Source: Lolium rigidum (taxonomy: Eukaryota; Streptophyta; Magnoliopsida; Poales; Poaceae). Taken from it: a stretch of DNA of 64,000 nt. Under the pieces are notes generated by a model that searched no databases, was not told the DNA's origin, and saw only the letters and a program-made list of their open reading frames with translations. The translations under genes were made by a program, and so were the position numbers. This document shows, piece after piece, positions 35,419 through 47,234 of this stretch (positions are counted from its first letter, which is position 1; each line of letters opens with the position of its first letter). The stretch spans positions 336,147,090 to 336,211,089 of the forward strand of contig NC_061514.1 of assembly GCF_022539505.1 (NCBI RefSeq), read 5' to 3'.

Positions 35419-36196
35419 GCGAGCGCATCGACGTGACAAAGGACGGGGTGAGGCTGGTCTTATCCACCGGCCTGACCGTGTAACAAGAGCAAAATCTATG
35501 GACGTACGTGGCAAGGCCGATCCTTGCGATCGGCCCCAAAATAAAAAGGGATAATCTTGTCTCAAGCATGTCACGTAGTTATAGTAAAGCAAGACCAAGA
35601 TGTAAACCTTCATTGAGCAATACAATGGGGGCCGATTCCGGCAATCGGCCCATATTATCCTTACCATACGTTTTCCCCGTATTCAGTGTCGATCTAACAA
35701 GTGACGGAAAGCTAGGGTCTGGGTTCATATCGGCTGATGAACTGGAAGAAGACAACATTGGTCCTGACGAAGCCGATGTTCAAGTACAGTGCCTTGGCTA
35801 ACTACAGAGCCGATATCTGCAGTTACCTAACAGATTCGGCTCGGGGGGCACCTAATCAGATGAACATGTGCGATACATGTGCAGTGAAATATTGAGGGCC
35901 GATAGAAAAATCGGCCAGTAAAAAAATGTACATGCAAGTCACAGCCGATGCACAGCCATCGACTTGAGAAAATATGCAAAGACATCGACTTCAGAATGTA
36001 AAAAGCCGATGCACAGCCATCGACTCTAGAGGTACAAGTTCAGCAAGGCATTTATCAGTTTACACAGAGAGGCTCTACTGAAGGAACGCGTTGAGGGCGT
36101 GAAGGGCGTCAGCACGGATACGATCCACCTCGGCGATCTCAGCCTCGTCGTCCTCGTCTTTGCCCGTCACCAGCTGGATCGCTCAGGGCACGAATT
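35419..36196. other. Non-coding interior of element C, AGCCGAT-rich
   Basis: No gene. Contains inverted pairs such as GGCCGATTCC...AATCGGCCC (35629-35651), and twice the segment GCCGATGCACAGCCATCGAC (near 35944 and 36004). Confidence 0.6.
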
Positions 36197-38071
36197 TCAG
36201 CCGGATCGGTCTTCGGATCGGGCCGTGAGGCCTTTTGCTTCCTCTTGAGAGCGGGCAATGAGGGTTTCCTTGTCTTGGATAAGCTGCTTGGTCACCCTGA
36301 CCCTCTCTTCAAGGTTCTCCAGTTCCTTACGCAGGGTCTCGAGTTCGGCACTATTGGCGTAAGTGTCGGCTTTGGCGTCTAAAGCAGCCTTTTTCTCGTT
36401 GAGCCGTTGACACTTGTCTGCAATATCGGCTCTCAACGGAAGATGGGCGCGATGAAGGATAATTCTTTGACGAGCCGACTGCACCCTTGACCTGAAGACC
36501 GACAGAGTCACAGCTGGCCAAAGCTTCACCTGCAGTGTCACCGGGAGATGGGGTTGGATGTCTTCGAGGATGCCCTTGACTGCCTCGGGGTTTTCAACCA
36601 GGGTCTCAACTGAGGAGGAGAGCAAAGCCTTGAGACGCTGGAGTGGACCATAGACCGTGCTAGGGCTTGGCTCTTCACCTGCCTTGGAAGTAGCTGGTTC
36701 GATGGATTCAGGATCGAACGTCAGCAAGCTTGAAAGATCACAACCCTGACAGACGAACAAGAGCGAGATTAGTATACAACAAAGAAAAGGGTAGAGCCAA
36801 GGGAGTGGAGTGTACATCTCCCAAAGTAGGAGGAGCAGCCGATGTTGTGATAATAGGCTTTTCCGTGGACTTGGCTAGGTTAGCCACTTGGTCGACCACG
36901 CTCGTCGAGGTGGCTAGGTCTAGCGTGGCGGATGGCATCGATACCTCTTCAACGTCCCCGCTAGAGGTCTCATTAGTCCGCAAGAGAAATGGTGAGCCGA
37001 TCCAAGTAGCAATGGGACGGCATGAAATATGAACTCGGTGAAGCAATTACATTTGAAACCTCCCGGCTTGGCGAGGAAACTCGTGGGTCTTTGCGAGCCC
37101 TTTTGACGCATCGACGCTTCACACGTGACCCTGTTTTGATTGAAGCTTGAGGAGCAACAGGCTCGGGAGTCGACCTTTTCCTAGAAGCCGACGCTGGCGA
37201 GTCCGTCTGACTCTGTGTGGTGGATCTCCCGGAATTGCCCGGGTTCGAGTCCCTTTGGATGGACTGTGCCTCCCCGCTGGAGTTCTCTTCGGTGGAAGTC
37301 TGTAAAAAGAAATACAAGCATATTGCAAAAGACTGGGAGGACAGATAAATCTAGTCAAGGCACGAGACAGCTTACATGCAAGCTTTCTTGGACAGGAGCT
37401 TTGCGCTTCAGGGTTTTTCTGGAAGCTACTTTCCTCACTGCCTTCCTCGTCTGGATTGAGGCTCGGGGGGCAACTGGCCCCGAGGATGCTTTACTCTTGG
37501 GAGCCGATTTCGGTGAAATCGGCTGGCTCCGCATTATGACCTTCTTCGGGGGTGGCGAGCTCGACAGAAGAGAACCACCGGGGCTGGTGGAAGGAATTTG
37601 AAGGGGAGCCATTGGCTTGCGTGGGCTCGGGCCATCTTGTTGCTGCCAAGAGATAGAGCCAGGTTACGAGACAATCACCATGAGCCATTGCAAGAAATTT
37701 ATATGTAATGGTACCTGGTGTGCAGGAACGTCATATTCGGCCTCAAGTTGCTTCAGCAACGGTCCTAGAGCTCTTCTGAAGGTGTGGGTCTTCCACATGG
37801 ACCACCAAGTCTCGAAACCATCGGTAGTGATGGTGAAACAGAGGTTGTGAGGAATTGGAATGGCCAGAGCGTCAAAGAAGATATAGCACCTTTGGCCGGT
37901 AAGGATGTCAGGCAGTTCAGCTCTGCTTGCTGTCAGGTGGTGGAGAGAGAAGTTGTGAAGGCAAGACATCATGATGAAGGATACTGCGACGGTTCTGCTC
38001 TGCCACGACATGACCCGACGAAGGAAAAACAGAGTGATTTTGGAATTATCATTTCCAAAACCAGGGGGCAT
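36197..38071 (-). pseudogene. Antisense plant-mobile-domain / DUF1409-like gene fragment
   Basis: Five exons can be traced on the minus strand, opposite to the retrotransposon. Exon A (38071-37715, CAG^GTACCA donor) encodes the end of a plant mobile domain (HHLTASRAELPDILTGQRCY, FETWWSMWKTHTFRRALGPL). Exons B (37642-37376) and C (37299-37060) encode basic, Ser/Pro-rich linkers with clear CAG/GT borders. Exon D (about 37010-36814) is acidic. Exon E (36745-36197) begins GCDLSSLLTFDPESIEP, has a DUF1409-like segment (PLQRLKALLSSSVETLVENP) and ends in a coiled coil (AELETLRKELENLEERVRVT). Mobile-domain proteins act in gene and transposon silencing in plants; here the N-terminal part is missing. 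Mostly open frames and good splice sites suggest a formerly expressed gene carried as cargo. Confidence 0.7.
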
Positions 38072-38072
38072 G

Positions 38073-38728
38073 TGTTATCACCAGAATTTGACCGGATCAG
38101 AGGTGGGCCGCGATTAAGATGGGCTTGAAGAATATACGCGGAAGATATACATGAATCGGCCTTGTATACAAAGTTTGGGTTAGTTTGCCCGTGTATCTGT
38201 AAATATAGTAGGATACGTGTCGGTTAGATAGAATTTGGCTCGTGCACGGTTGGGATTATTCCCACGTTAGAAAGTCTACGGACTATAAATATGTATCTAG
38301 GGTTATTGAGAAAGACAACAATCACGTTCATCACAAACCAATCTAGGCGCATCGCCAACCCCTTGTTTCGAGGGTTTCTTCCGGGTAAGCATCATGCTGC
38401 CTAGATCGCATCTTGCGATCTAGGCAGTATACGTTTATTCGTTGTTCATGCGTTGCTCGTGCTGAAGCCTTGTTGATGGCGAGCAACGTAGTTATCATAG
38501 ATGTGTTAGGGTTAGCATTGTTTCATCATGTCACATGCTTTTGTCCATGCAACCCTTAGACGTCTAGCCGCCCTTACACCTATCTTAGGTGTAAGGGCGG
38601 CACCTCGCTTGATCATTATTTAGTAGATCTGATCCGTTATGATTGCTCCTTGTTCTTCAAGGATTAGTTTAATATCTGCATAGTTAGGCCTTGCAAACGG
38701 GTTGAAGGATCCAGTAGCACGTAGGGTG
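38073..38728 (+). repeat. 3' LTR of element C, truncated
   Basis: Matches the first 656 bp of the 5' LTR, starting TGTTATCACCAGAATTTGAC, and breaks off after GCACGTAGGGTG where family X copy 2 begins. The remaining 500 bp or so are not found beyond that copy. Confidence 0.85.
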
Positions 38729-39626
38729 AGTGGAATCCTCTAGATCTAGATCTTGGAGAATTTTGTGTTCTCCTCTTTGTTCTTCCTCTCTTATTCCCCC
38801 AATAGCTTTTGTAGCTTTGTTGGAATTTGAGAGAGAAGGACTTGAGCATCTTTGTGGTGTTCTTGCCATTGCATTTGGTGCATCGGTTTGAGTTCTCCAC
38901 GGTGATTCGTGGTGGTGAAAGCAAGAAGGTTGTTACTCTTGGGTTCTTGGAGCCCTAGACAGATTCTAGGACTTTGTGGCAGTTTGTTGGGAGCCTCCAA
39001 TTAAGTTGTGGATGTGTGACCCAATCTTTGTGTAAGGCCCGGTTTCCGCCTCAAAGGAAATTCCTTAGTGGAACCGTGACCTAGGCCTTTGTGGCGAGGG
39101 TCACCGGAGATTTAGGTGAGGCGCCTTCGTGGCGTTCGGTGTGTGGTGTGAGTACCGCATCTTGGGGTGAGGCCTTTGTGGCGTTGGTGTGCATCGAGCA
39201 ACCACACCTCAAGGTGAGCCTCTTGTGGCGTTCGGGAGCACTAAGCCACCGCACCTCTACACCGGAGATTAGCACTCGCAATAGTGTGAACTCCGGGATA
39301 AATCATCGTCTCCCGCGTGCCTCGGTTATCTCTATACCCGAGCTCTTTTCTTATGCACTTTACCTTGTGATAGCCATCGTGCTTGAAGTTATATATATCT
39401 TGCTATCACATAGGTTGCTTGTCTTGCTTAGCATAAGTTGTTGGTGCACATAGGTGAACCATTGCTTAGAATAAGTTGTTGGTGCACATAGGTGAACCAT
39501 AGTATATAGGCTTTGGGCTTGACAAAGTAAACGCTAGTTTTATTCCGCATTTGTCAAGCCCATCTCGTAAAAGTTTTAAATCGCCTATTCACCCCCCCCC
39601 CCTCTAGGCGACATCTGTGTCCTTTC
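38729..39626 (+). mobile_element. Unclassified repeat, family X copy 2
   Basis: Related to 25905-26850. It contains repeated GCCTTTGTGGCG / GCCTTCGTGGCG boxes, a local duplication of AATAAGTTGTTGGTGCACAT-type sequence (39433-39500), and ends ATTCACCCCCCCCCCCTCTA then GGCGACATC. No ORF of note. Confidence 0.65.
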
Positions 39627-39629
39627 AGA

Positions 39630-40220
39630 ATTATACTGTACAAGACTGGATATTGTTCATGAAGAGTGGTTGTTCCCAACCATCTATCCTTCCAAAATTG
39701 TATCTCCACCCCGTTCTTCATGGAAAAAGAGCGAAATGGAAAAAAGTACTTCTTAGTTGCCATGATGCCAGCCCAAAATTGTGAATCCCCTGGTTTCCAA
39801 AGAACATGAGAGATCGCATTTGAACCAACATACTTTTTCCGCAATAGTTGTTGCCATGCCCCATCCTCTGTTAACAACATGGCCAGCCATTTACCAAGCA
39901 AAGCCATGTTCTTAACTTCAAGATCATGAACACCAAATCCACCTTGATCTTTAGGATGGCATACAACACTCCATTTAGTTAACTGGTACTTTTTATTCTC
40001 ACTATCCTCTTGCCAAAAGAATCTTGATCGGAAATAGTCCAATCTATGTAAAACTCATTTCGGTAACTGGAAGAAAGAAATCATATACAGTACCATATTT
40101 GTAAGTATTAAATTAATGAAAACTAATATCCCTTCAAGGAATAGTAATTTTCATTTCTAACTAGTAAGACGTTTTTGAAATCTTTCTTCAACAATTTTCC
40201 ATTCAGCCGATAATGAATCA
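39630..40220 (-). pseudogene. LINE reverse-transcriptase C-terminal remnant
   Basis: Minus-strand reading MVLYMISFFQLPK, a TGA, then LDYFRSRFFWQEDSENKKYQ, KDQGGFGVHDLEVKNMALLG and KWLAMLLTEDGAWQQLLRKK, typical of the end of plant L1-type ORF2. Further upstream WKIVEERFQKRLTS is followed by stops. A decayed fragment. Confidence 0.75.
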
Positions 40221-41331
40221 TATTTGGAAGCATATTTGAAAGCAGAAAAATGAAGGAGTTCAACCATCATTCAGATCTTGGAACGTTGGGTTACTTTCTG
40301 ATGCTGCAAGTACATGGTGAAGTAATGTTTCTCTTTTTGTTTGAAAAACATCATTACATATTACTAAATTACTAGGGTGGTATGAGCCTCTACATATGCA
40401 GCGTCCTGGTCTTCTTATTATAGTTAATTTCAGTAATATTCGTCCACCTAGTTGCCATGAGTGCTTACTCATCAGATGCACATCATAGATAGTCTAAATG
40501 TGATCCCAAAAATATCTCTCGTACATCTTCATATCGGCCTCCCTGTTAATTATTTTTACTGACTCTTTTGGGAGCCTTCTGCAACTGGCTATGGTTGCTC
40601 CTCACGAGGGGGTACGAAGCTGACTCCATGCGAATTTGCTTTATCATTCATTCCCCTTGTTAAACATCTCGAGAAAGCTATGTCAATCAGTGAGACGTCT
40701 GCGATTGGAGTACAATATCAGCAACATCAGTTACCGCAGCCAGCAAAAAAATCCAACCCAGTATAGTAAAATTCAGTAGATTCATGCATACAACTGGGAC
40801 AAGTGCAGAAACGAGAGCAGGCATAAAATTCAGTGCCACTCATCTCTCCTTTCTTCTCCAACCCCTTGTCTCTCCTCATCTCCTGCCTACCCTCTGGTCG
40901 AGCTCTTCCTTCCCTTGAGCTCCATCATGGCCTCCACCTGCACCTAGCCCCTCCTAGGTCTCCGCCTTCACGATGCCCCAAACCCCCTGGCGAGGTTCCT
41001 CCCTCTGCAAACTCCCCCATACCATGGAACCACCCCAGAGGCGAGCCCCTCGCTAGCCAAGTGTCCCCAACCCTCGTGAGCGCTTGCAACGCCCCTAGGA
41101 AGAGCGCGCCAAGATGGCCTCGCGATTCTGGTACCTGGAGCAAGGCGTGTGTGCCGAGGGAGAGGAAGATTGGCAGGGAGGGAAGGATGGAGGAAATGTA
41201 ATATTTCGTTGGATGGTTGACCAATCGGTTTTATCAATTCCGTTTTTTAGGCACGACAGGACGCCAATGGGCTGTACGAGGATCGATCAACACGAGGCAT
41301 CCGGCTTTTTTGACGTATAAAGCGGTCTTTC
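40221..41331. other. No gene seen
   Basis: AT-rich then GC-rich (40830-41180) sequence. ORFs here are composition-driven and show no domain. Confidence 0.4.
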
Positions 41332-41333
41332 TA

Positions 41334-41415
41334 CTCCCTCCGTTCTCTTTTAATTGACTCAGATTTAGTACAACTTTGTGCTAAATTTGAGTCAATTAAA
41401 AAAGAACGGAGGGAG
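41334..41415. mobile_element. Stowaway MITE (Tc1/mariner)
   Basis: 82 bp, CTCCCTCCGTTCTCTTTTAA to its inverse TTAAAAAAGAACGGAGGGAG, flanked by TA at 41332-41333 and 41416-41417. Nearly a perfect hairpin. Confidence 0.95.
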
Positions 41416-41699
41416 TACCTGCCAACACCACCTATTTCCAGATGTTAAAAAAAACACCACCTATTTTCGTATAATAGTAAAAAAAAATATTGAATCCGTT
41501 ATAACTTGACACATTAGACCATGGAAAAAATGACCATGCCAACTATTCAATTTATATTCGAGAACTTTCTATATATTTTCTTACCCAACCATACACTATA
41601 CATCTCTATTGATATATTTGTTAGGTTGTATGCTTTCGAATATTTTTAGTAATATTGGAATAGAATAGAACATTCAAACAATAATATACATGTATACTA

Positions 41700-41805
41700 C
41701 TCCCTCCGTCTAACAAAGGATATCTCAAATCTGCCTAAATTTAGATGTAATCTGGTACATCCAAATATAGACAAAGTTGAGACACCTTTTGCTAGATGGA
41801 GGAAG
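41700..41805. mobile_element. Stowaway MITE, second copy
   Basis: 106 bp, CTCCCTCCGTCTAACAAAGG to TTTTGCTAGATGGAGGAAG, flanked by TA on both sides. The right terminus has two changes from the consensus. Confidence 0.92.
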
Positions 41806-42944
41806 TATATTATTCATAAATTCCTAAGGAAAAAATAATAATATACATGTATGCAATGAAATCTTTCCTCTGCCGTCTAGCCCCGCCCCCTTCCCTTCCT
41901 GCCACCGGGAGCTGTCGGGCAAAGCCCGATCGGTGTTGGCGGCGGCAGTTTCCCCCTCCCACCGCATGCTTGGAGGCTCACCGGGACCAGCTCGGTTCGG
42001 CGTTGCTCCAACCGTGGGGGGGGGGGGTGAGGTTGGTGGCTGTGGACATGAGCTTGGCCCAACATATCAAGCCATGGAGAGTTGAGGATAAAGGAACACC
42101 GTAGGTCAACCACAAAGGGGATCGATCAGAAGAGAACAAGCTCCGCCTCCTTCCTCAGCTCGTCCGCATCCTTCGTGTACATACGAGTTCATATCTTGCT
42201 CCTCTACCCCTAAGTATGTAGTCTTCCCAAGCTTGATTCTCTTATGTGGATTGTAACCCCTCTTTGAACCTTGGTTTTATGAATTTAATCCATACGCCGG
42301 GAACACTTGTATCTGTATTTTTGTGTTGTTTGGCACCGATTTGCGCATGTCCACATGTGGGCATGCTTCGTGCTCGTGTCATGGAATATACTTACCTAAT
42401 CCGGCCATATTGGCATCCAGAAGCAAAGTTAGTGTTAGGATCCTATTAGTTTCATTTATAGGTTCAATATGGGTTTTCTAGTTCGAAATTTAGCGCAAAA
42501 TTTCGTGTTGGGGTCCTACTTGCATCACTAAGGCAGGAATCCTAATTAAATCTAGAAGAGTTAACAAATGTGGCGCGCTAAGATTATCTTCACCAGTGCA
42601 CCCATATAGAAACTTGCAGTAGTGTCGGCGCATCGCTATTGAGGTTGCCGGCACTCTAGCTCCCTTCGTATAGGGATGATTCTCCCACAACGATCAATCC
42701 AATATAGCCAACCCCCCCTCCCCCCCACCCCAAAAAAGAATTGGAATTTTCCTTTTCTTATCAAATGAAAATCTTCGTAGTCGGACACCGCCACAACACC
42801 CATTAGAACATGTAGACACTCTCAAAGCATGTGGACTTCGATATATGCAGATAGCCGTCCTGTGCATCTGGAGGAGCTCCACACAACGCAGAACAACCGT
42901 GCACTTCTAACTTATGAGAAGCTCCACACTCTAGTGCAGTCTTT
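41806..42944. other. No gene seen
   Basis: A GC-rich stretch (41870-42060) with a run of ten G at 42017-42026, then AT-rich DNA. No supported coding sequence. Confidence 0.4.
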
Positions 42945-43420
42945 CGTGCTCATGAAGTAGGTGGCATACTCCTTGACGCCGAACACAATTCGCATGAACA
43001 GCTCCTTATTCATCATGAACTTCCACCGAAATCCTTGGTGGTATGTTTTCCGTCATCTTTGAAGTAGGTGGCATAATCCCTAACGCTGGACACTAGCCGC
43101 GTGAACAGCTCCTTATTCATCCTGAATTGTCATCAAAAATCCTTTGTTGTATGTGTGCCGTCGTCTTTGAAGTAGCAGAGTCAAGCAATACTGCGCCGGC
43201 AAGCCGATGCCGGTCCTTGTTTTACGCCTTCCTAACCCTCGATCCACCACGCGAGGGACGGTGAATATATGATGTCGAAGTATGATGTTGCTTGCCGGCG
43301 GTGGCATCAGCCTCCTCTTCCGATAGCATCATCATCGTCTCGTCGTTGATGTACCTTGGGGCAAAGCGTCGAGCAACGTGTGGGTGGAGCAAACAAACGA
43401 TGTTTCCGTCCACCGCATTG
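42945..43420 (-). pseudogene. PIF/Harbinger transposase-like N-terminal remnant
   Basis: On the minus strand FRWKFMMNKELFMRIVFGVK then EYATYFMSTKDC (43025-42935) and, upstream, a second diverged copy RQFRMNKELFTRLVSSVRDY (near 43140-43075). This resembles the N-terminal segment of plant ALP1/PIF transposase-like proteins. Upstream is an acidic start (MMMLSEEEADATAGK). The DDE catalytic part is missing. The two copies form a tandem duplication of about 110 bp. Confidence 0.55.
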
Positions 43421-44062
43421 TGCCGGATGTGAGGCAAACACGGGGAGGCGACTCCGATAGCGGCAATGGCGATTCAAGCGGGATGGGAGATGGGTCGAGA
43501 GAAGGGGAATGGACGCGGGCGGCTCCTAAAAGGACCCCCAATAACGAAATCCTACATGAAGGCGTCGATGGAATCCCGTTTTGAGCCGTATACCCATACA
43601 TCTATTAGAATCGCTAATGGGAGGCACTAGCGAAGATGCTTTAAACATGGACAACGTTGGGCATACCCTAGGGGATTTAATTTCCCAACCCCGAAATATC
43701 AACCTTGACAGTGATGAGCCGGATATAGGGCAACTAATCCTCTCGTCCACACCACCCCCACCGTAAAACCTCCATCATCATAGCCATAACATGGTGGTCC
43801 ACCAACTCCCAACACACATGAGGAGAAGCACTCATATTCCACCTCCAACCCAAACGAAGAAGTGGACCACTACTAGCTAGCACATACCACTATACCAGGT
43901 TGTCGCACCGTGCATGGCCGTAATACCACTCATGGAAGACAGCCGCACAACTGACCCAGCCCTTGAAACCCGTATCGAGCCCAAGAAGAATCCAGATCAG
44001 GGGCCTCCGCTCCATCGCCCTCACTAGACCCATCGGGAGGGCGACACCGCGCTTCCACGTCC
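43421..44062. other. No gene seen
   Basis: Sequence between the Harbinger remnant and the next element. A short plus-strand reading at 43581-43766 is acidic but unrecognised. Confidence 0.4.
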
Positions 44063-44065
44063 TAA

Positions 44066-45188
44066 GAGCATCTCTAACAGAGTCCGTAAATCCCGTCGGA
44101 ACTGAACTTTTCCGGCGGATTTACGGGTTCGGGGCGAATGTGTCGCAGAACGGAGCCCGAAAAGATGGGTCGGTCCGTAAAAGAAGTTCAGAGGCCCGAG
44201 AAACTCCCCGCACGCTCCGTATTAAAAGGGTTCGCGGAGAGGAGTTCGGTTTGCAAACCCTTCTCCCCTCCGCCGTTCCACTCCCTCCGCCGCCGCCAAG
44301 CATGTTTTCCGGCGAGCAATCCAGCGAGCCCCAGGCAGCGATCCAGACCCCGCGTCAGCGCGATGGCGTCCCGTGGCGGCTCCCAAGGCCGTGGCGCCAA
44401 ATTGGGCGGCGGCGACTCGTCGCCGCGTCCGCCCGTCTTCCGCACCGAGGCAGAGCGGCGGGAATGGAAGAATTCGGAGGGCACGCGCAACCGCAGCGCC
44501 CGCCGGTGGACGAACTGGGGGCTCACGCCCCTAGGGAAGCTCGCCAGGTACGGCAACGCCAGTGAGGGCTCCTCGTCCGGCCAGTCAAGCCGCGCACCGC
44601 GGCTCCCCGCCACGGACAGCAGCGACGACGCGGACCTCATCCCCGTGCGGTCGCCCACCATCTCCGCCGGGGACAACATCCGCGGCAGCGACGAGGAGGA
44701 GGCCATCCTTGCGCAGACCAAGGCCGTCAGCGAGGCGAGGCTCACGCTCGCTTTCGCTGGGAGGAGGTGGACGCCGTCCGCTAGGTCCGAGAATACGAGA
44801 CGGACCGCTGGGAGGCCCGCGTCCGCCGCGTCAAGCTCGACGCCGACGACGCGTGAAGCTCATCCTTGACAGCGTTGGCGCCGTCTGCCGCCGACACGCT
44901 GCACCACCACCAGCACCGCCGCGCGCGTAGGCCACTTTATAGGCCGCATTTTGCTTAGCTTAAGTGGCGCTCACCGATGTACCAGTACTCGAACGAATTT
45001 TGTATGTTTTGATGCTCAATCGGAGCATCAATTTCATCTCGAACTGCGCCATTTCAAATTCCGTTTTTCAGTTCCTATTTTACGGTTTTTGTTCTGCACC
45101 ACTGTCAAAATCGAACGAACTTACGTTTTCGAAAGATTGAAAACCACTTTTTTGATTTGCACTTTTTCGATCTCTACTAGAGATGCTC
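44066..45188 (+). mobile_element. Harbinger-like element with its own ORF
   Basis: 1123 bp from GAGCATCTCTAACAGAGTCC to the near inverse TCTACTAGAGATGCTC, flanked by TAA at 44063-44065 and 45189-45191. The termini resemble the MITE at 19631 (GAGCATCTCCAACAG). Too short for an autonomous element. It carries a GC-rich ORF and an AT-rich tail. Confidence 0.85.
44363..44869 (+). CDS. Unknown basic/low-complexity protein inside the Harbinger-like element
   Basis: ORF of 168 codons starting MASRGGSQGRGAKLGGGDSS, then PVFRTEAERREWKNSEGTRN and RSARRWTNWGLTPLGKLARY, then a Ser/Asp-rich region (DSSDDADLIPVRSPTISAGD). TATTAAAAGG at 44220 could act as a TATA-like box. The first 130 residues have composition and order that look like a real protein; the last 30 may be frame-shifted, since the other frames are open too. 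A captured host fragment or an element-encoded DNA-binding protein are both possible. No transposase motif is seen. Confidence 0.45.
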   Translation: MASRGGSQGRGAKLGGGDSSPRPPVFRTEAERREWKNSEGTRNRSARRWTNWGLTPLGKLARYGNASEGSSSGQSSRAPRLPATDSSDDADLIPVRSPTISAGDNIRGSDEEEAILAQTKAVSEARLTLAFAGRRWTPSARSENTRRTAGRPASAASSSTPTTREAHP

Positions 45189-45191
45189 TAA

Positions 45192-47059
45192 GGCAGCCGC
45201 ACTGTACTAGGGTTTCTCCTACAGGGCCTTGGACCCTCGATGCACGCCGCCGCCACTGCGTCCACCACTGAGTTCCTTCTCTCCTCAATGCATCCCTGCC
45301 ATTTGCTGGCGAGCATCAACAACTCCATGTGTCGCCACACGCATGCCACCCGTACGGCCGTACCGCCCTGGAGACGTTCCTCGTCCCCCCGCCATGCGAA
45401 AAGAGTATCAAGGCGCGGCCCCCACAGCCAGCGGCGGCAGCGGACAAGAGAGTGGATTAGGGGAGGCTCTTTAGGGTTTCGTGGGGTAGGGGATCCGGAG
45501 TCGCTCGCGGAAGCGGCCCGAGAGAGAGTGTACTCATTTTGTACTTTGACTATCACGCCACTCACTTGCCACCGAGAAGGTTGAAAGGTTTTCCAAAATA
45601 GTTTTTCTATGCGAGAAAATGCTAAAAATACTTCTTGCCTTTATAAGTGCCCACCTATTTTCTAAAATTTGAAATAAATCCTAATAATCAAAATAATATA
45701 TTGGGCTAATAAAAGTATTTTCCACCTAGCTATGGTTTTATAAATAACGATTTATTTTCTAAAAGGTTTTAAAGGCCTTTAATCACACACAATAGTTTCT
45801 AGAGTTTATTGAGCCATATTTTGTTTTGGAAAATCTAAATAGGTAACTAAGACTCAAATAAGAGAAACTACAATATTACCCACACATGTGTACCGTTTAG
45901 AGCATGTTTGGAAAATATTTAAATCTCATGTGAATCCGAATAAAAATAGATAGAATATTTCCCACACATTTTTATTATACGAAACATGTATGGGGTATAT
46001 TTTAAATGTTCCAAAATGAGTGAAATATAATCCAATTTGGATTTGTGTAATACTTCTTGAACCAAAAATATAATTTTTTGAATAAGGTTTCGAAAAACCT
46101 AGAAAGTCATTAAAAAGATTTTGTTTGTTCAGAAATCACAACAAAGACAAACATATCAATAATATTTATTTATTTAGCATTACAAAGTTTAGATCTTTTT
46201 TGGAGTAGTCCTCTGAGAAACCATTGATTTGGCCTATGTACTTGTCGTGTTTCTTGTACTTAGAGTCCTTAGGGGCAGGGCCAAGCGAAGGTACTCGCGC
46301 TGGCGTAACCACATCTAAATGTCGGTTGACCGTGGATGCACAAGTCACTGACCCAAATGGATGAGCAGTGATCTGTCACCATCCATGTTGAGCTGAGTGA
46401 AGGCCGTCCTGCTCCTCCTGAATGTGGAAACGGCCCAAACCACCATGCTCGACATCGGGCCTCGCACGCTATTAGCGAGCGTAGCAGGAGCGAAAGAGGA
46501 GTGAATCCGATGCTTAGCAAACTAAATAAATACAACTTATACTAAATTGTTATACTTCTACAGAACATACATATAGGATGATATTGTCTTACTGTGTATA
46601 TTTCTATTTGTTATTTGGCATAGTTAACCAAATATATAACAAGGTTGCTAAATATATTAGTTATAATATTCTTTGGTATGCCATTCTAATGCATCATTCA
46701 AAAATACTCGTGCATTGTGATAAATTTAAGTTGTACTTCGTCACAAAAGTTTCTTCTTGAATCATTTATTACAGCTGCATGATATTTGTGTCAAAATCTA
46801 TAAAGTGTGCGCGATCTAACAAAATAATTTGCAAAAAAAAGACAAGGAATCACTGTTTTTCATTGATGTAGAAGGAAGATAGGTTAGCATTTATATTTTC
46901 CCAGCAAACTGAAATATGGTTCATTCGGCCTAACAAATATCTTAATACCAGTTTTGAGAGCATGCACCATGAATCGAAGCATGCATTAATCACATGGAAC
47001 GGTATTTTAGGCTGCGCGTGAGAAGCTGCAAACTTTGGCTCGTTCGCGCTGATCAAGTT
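45192..47059. other. No gene seen
   Basis: A GC-rich section to 45590, then AT-rich sequence. A 60-codon minus-strand reading at 46166-46348 ends in a Lys-rich tail with no known motif. Nothing else can be supported. Confidence 0.4.
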
Positions 47060-47234
47060 AGACTTTGGCCTGTGGTGACTTCGTCAAATCTCAAGACCCG
47101 CCGGATCAGTTCTTCGATGCAGTATCTTGAAGGTGCTCATAGGGGTAGAGTGTGCGTGCGTGCGTTCATAGGGGTAAGTGTGTGCGCGTATGTATGAGCG
47201 CCTTTGATTGTACTGTGTTTCGCAAAAAAAAAAA
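47060..47234 (+). mobile_element. 3' end of a poly(A) retroposon
   Basis: Contains GAAGGTGCTCATAGGGGTAG, GTGCGTTCATAGGGGTAAGT and TATGAGCGCCTTTG, ending TGTTTCGC followed by 11 A (47224-47234). The near-duplicated CATAGGGGTA boxes and A tail are typical of a LINE or SINE 3' end common in wheat relatives. The 5' limit is unclear. Confidence 0.5.

Larger units (their letters stand above)
30990..38728 (+). mobile_element. Non-autonomous Ty3/gypsy element C with antisense gene
   Basis: 5' LTR 30990-32154, primer-binding site, gag and protease remnants, non-coding DNA, an antisense gene fragment, CCAGGGGGCATG polypurine tract, and a 3' LTR cut at 38728. No reverse transcriptase, RNase H or integrase is visible, so it would need help from another element. 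LTR differences are roughly ten in 650 shared bases by eye. Confidence 0.85.
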
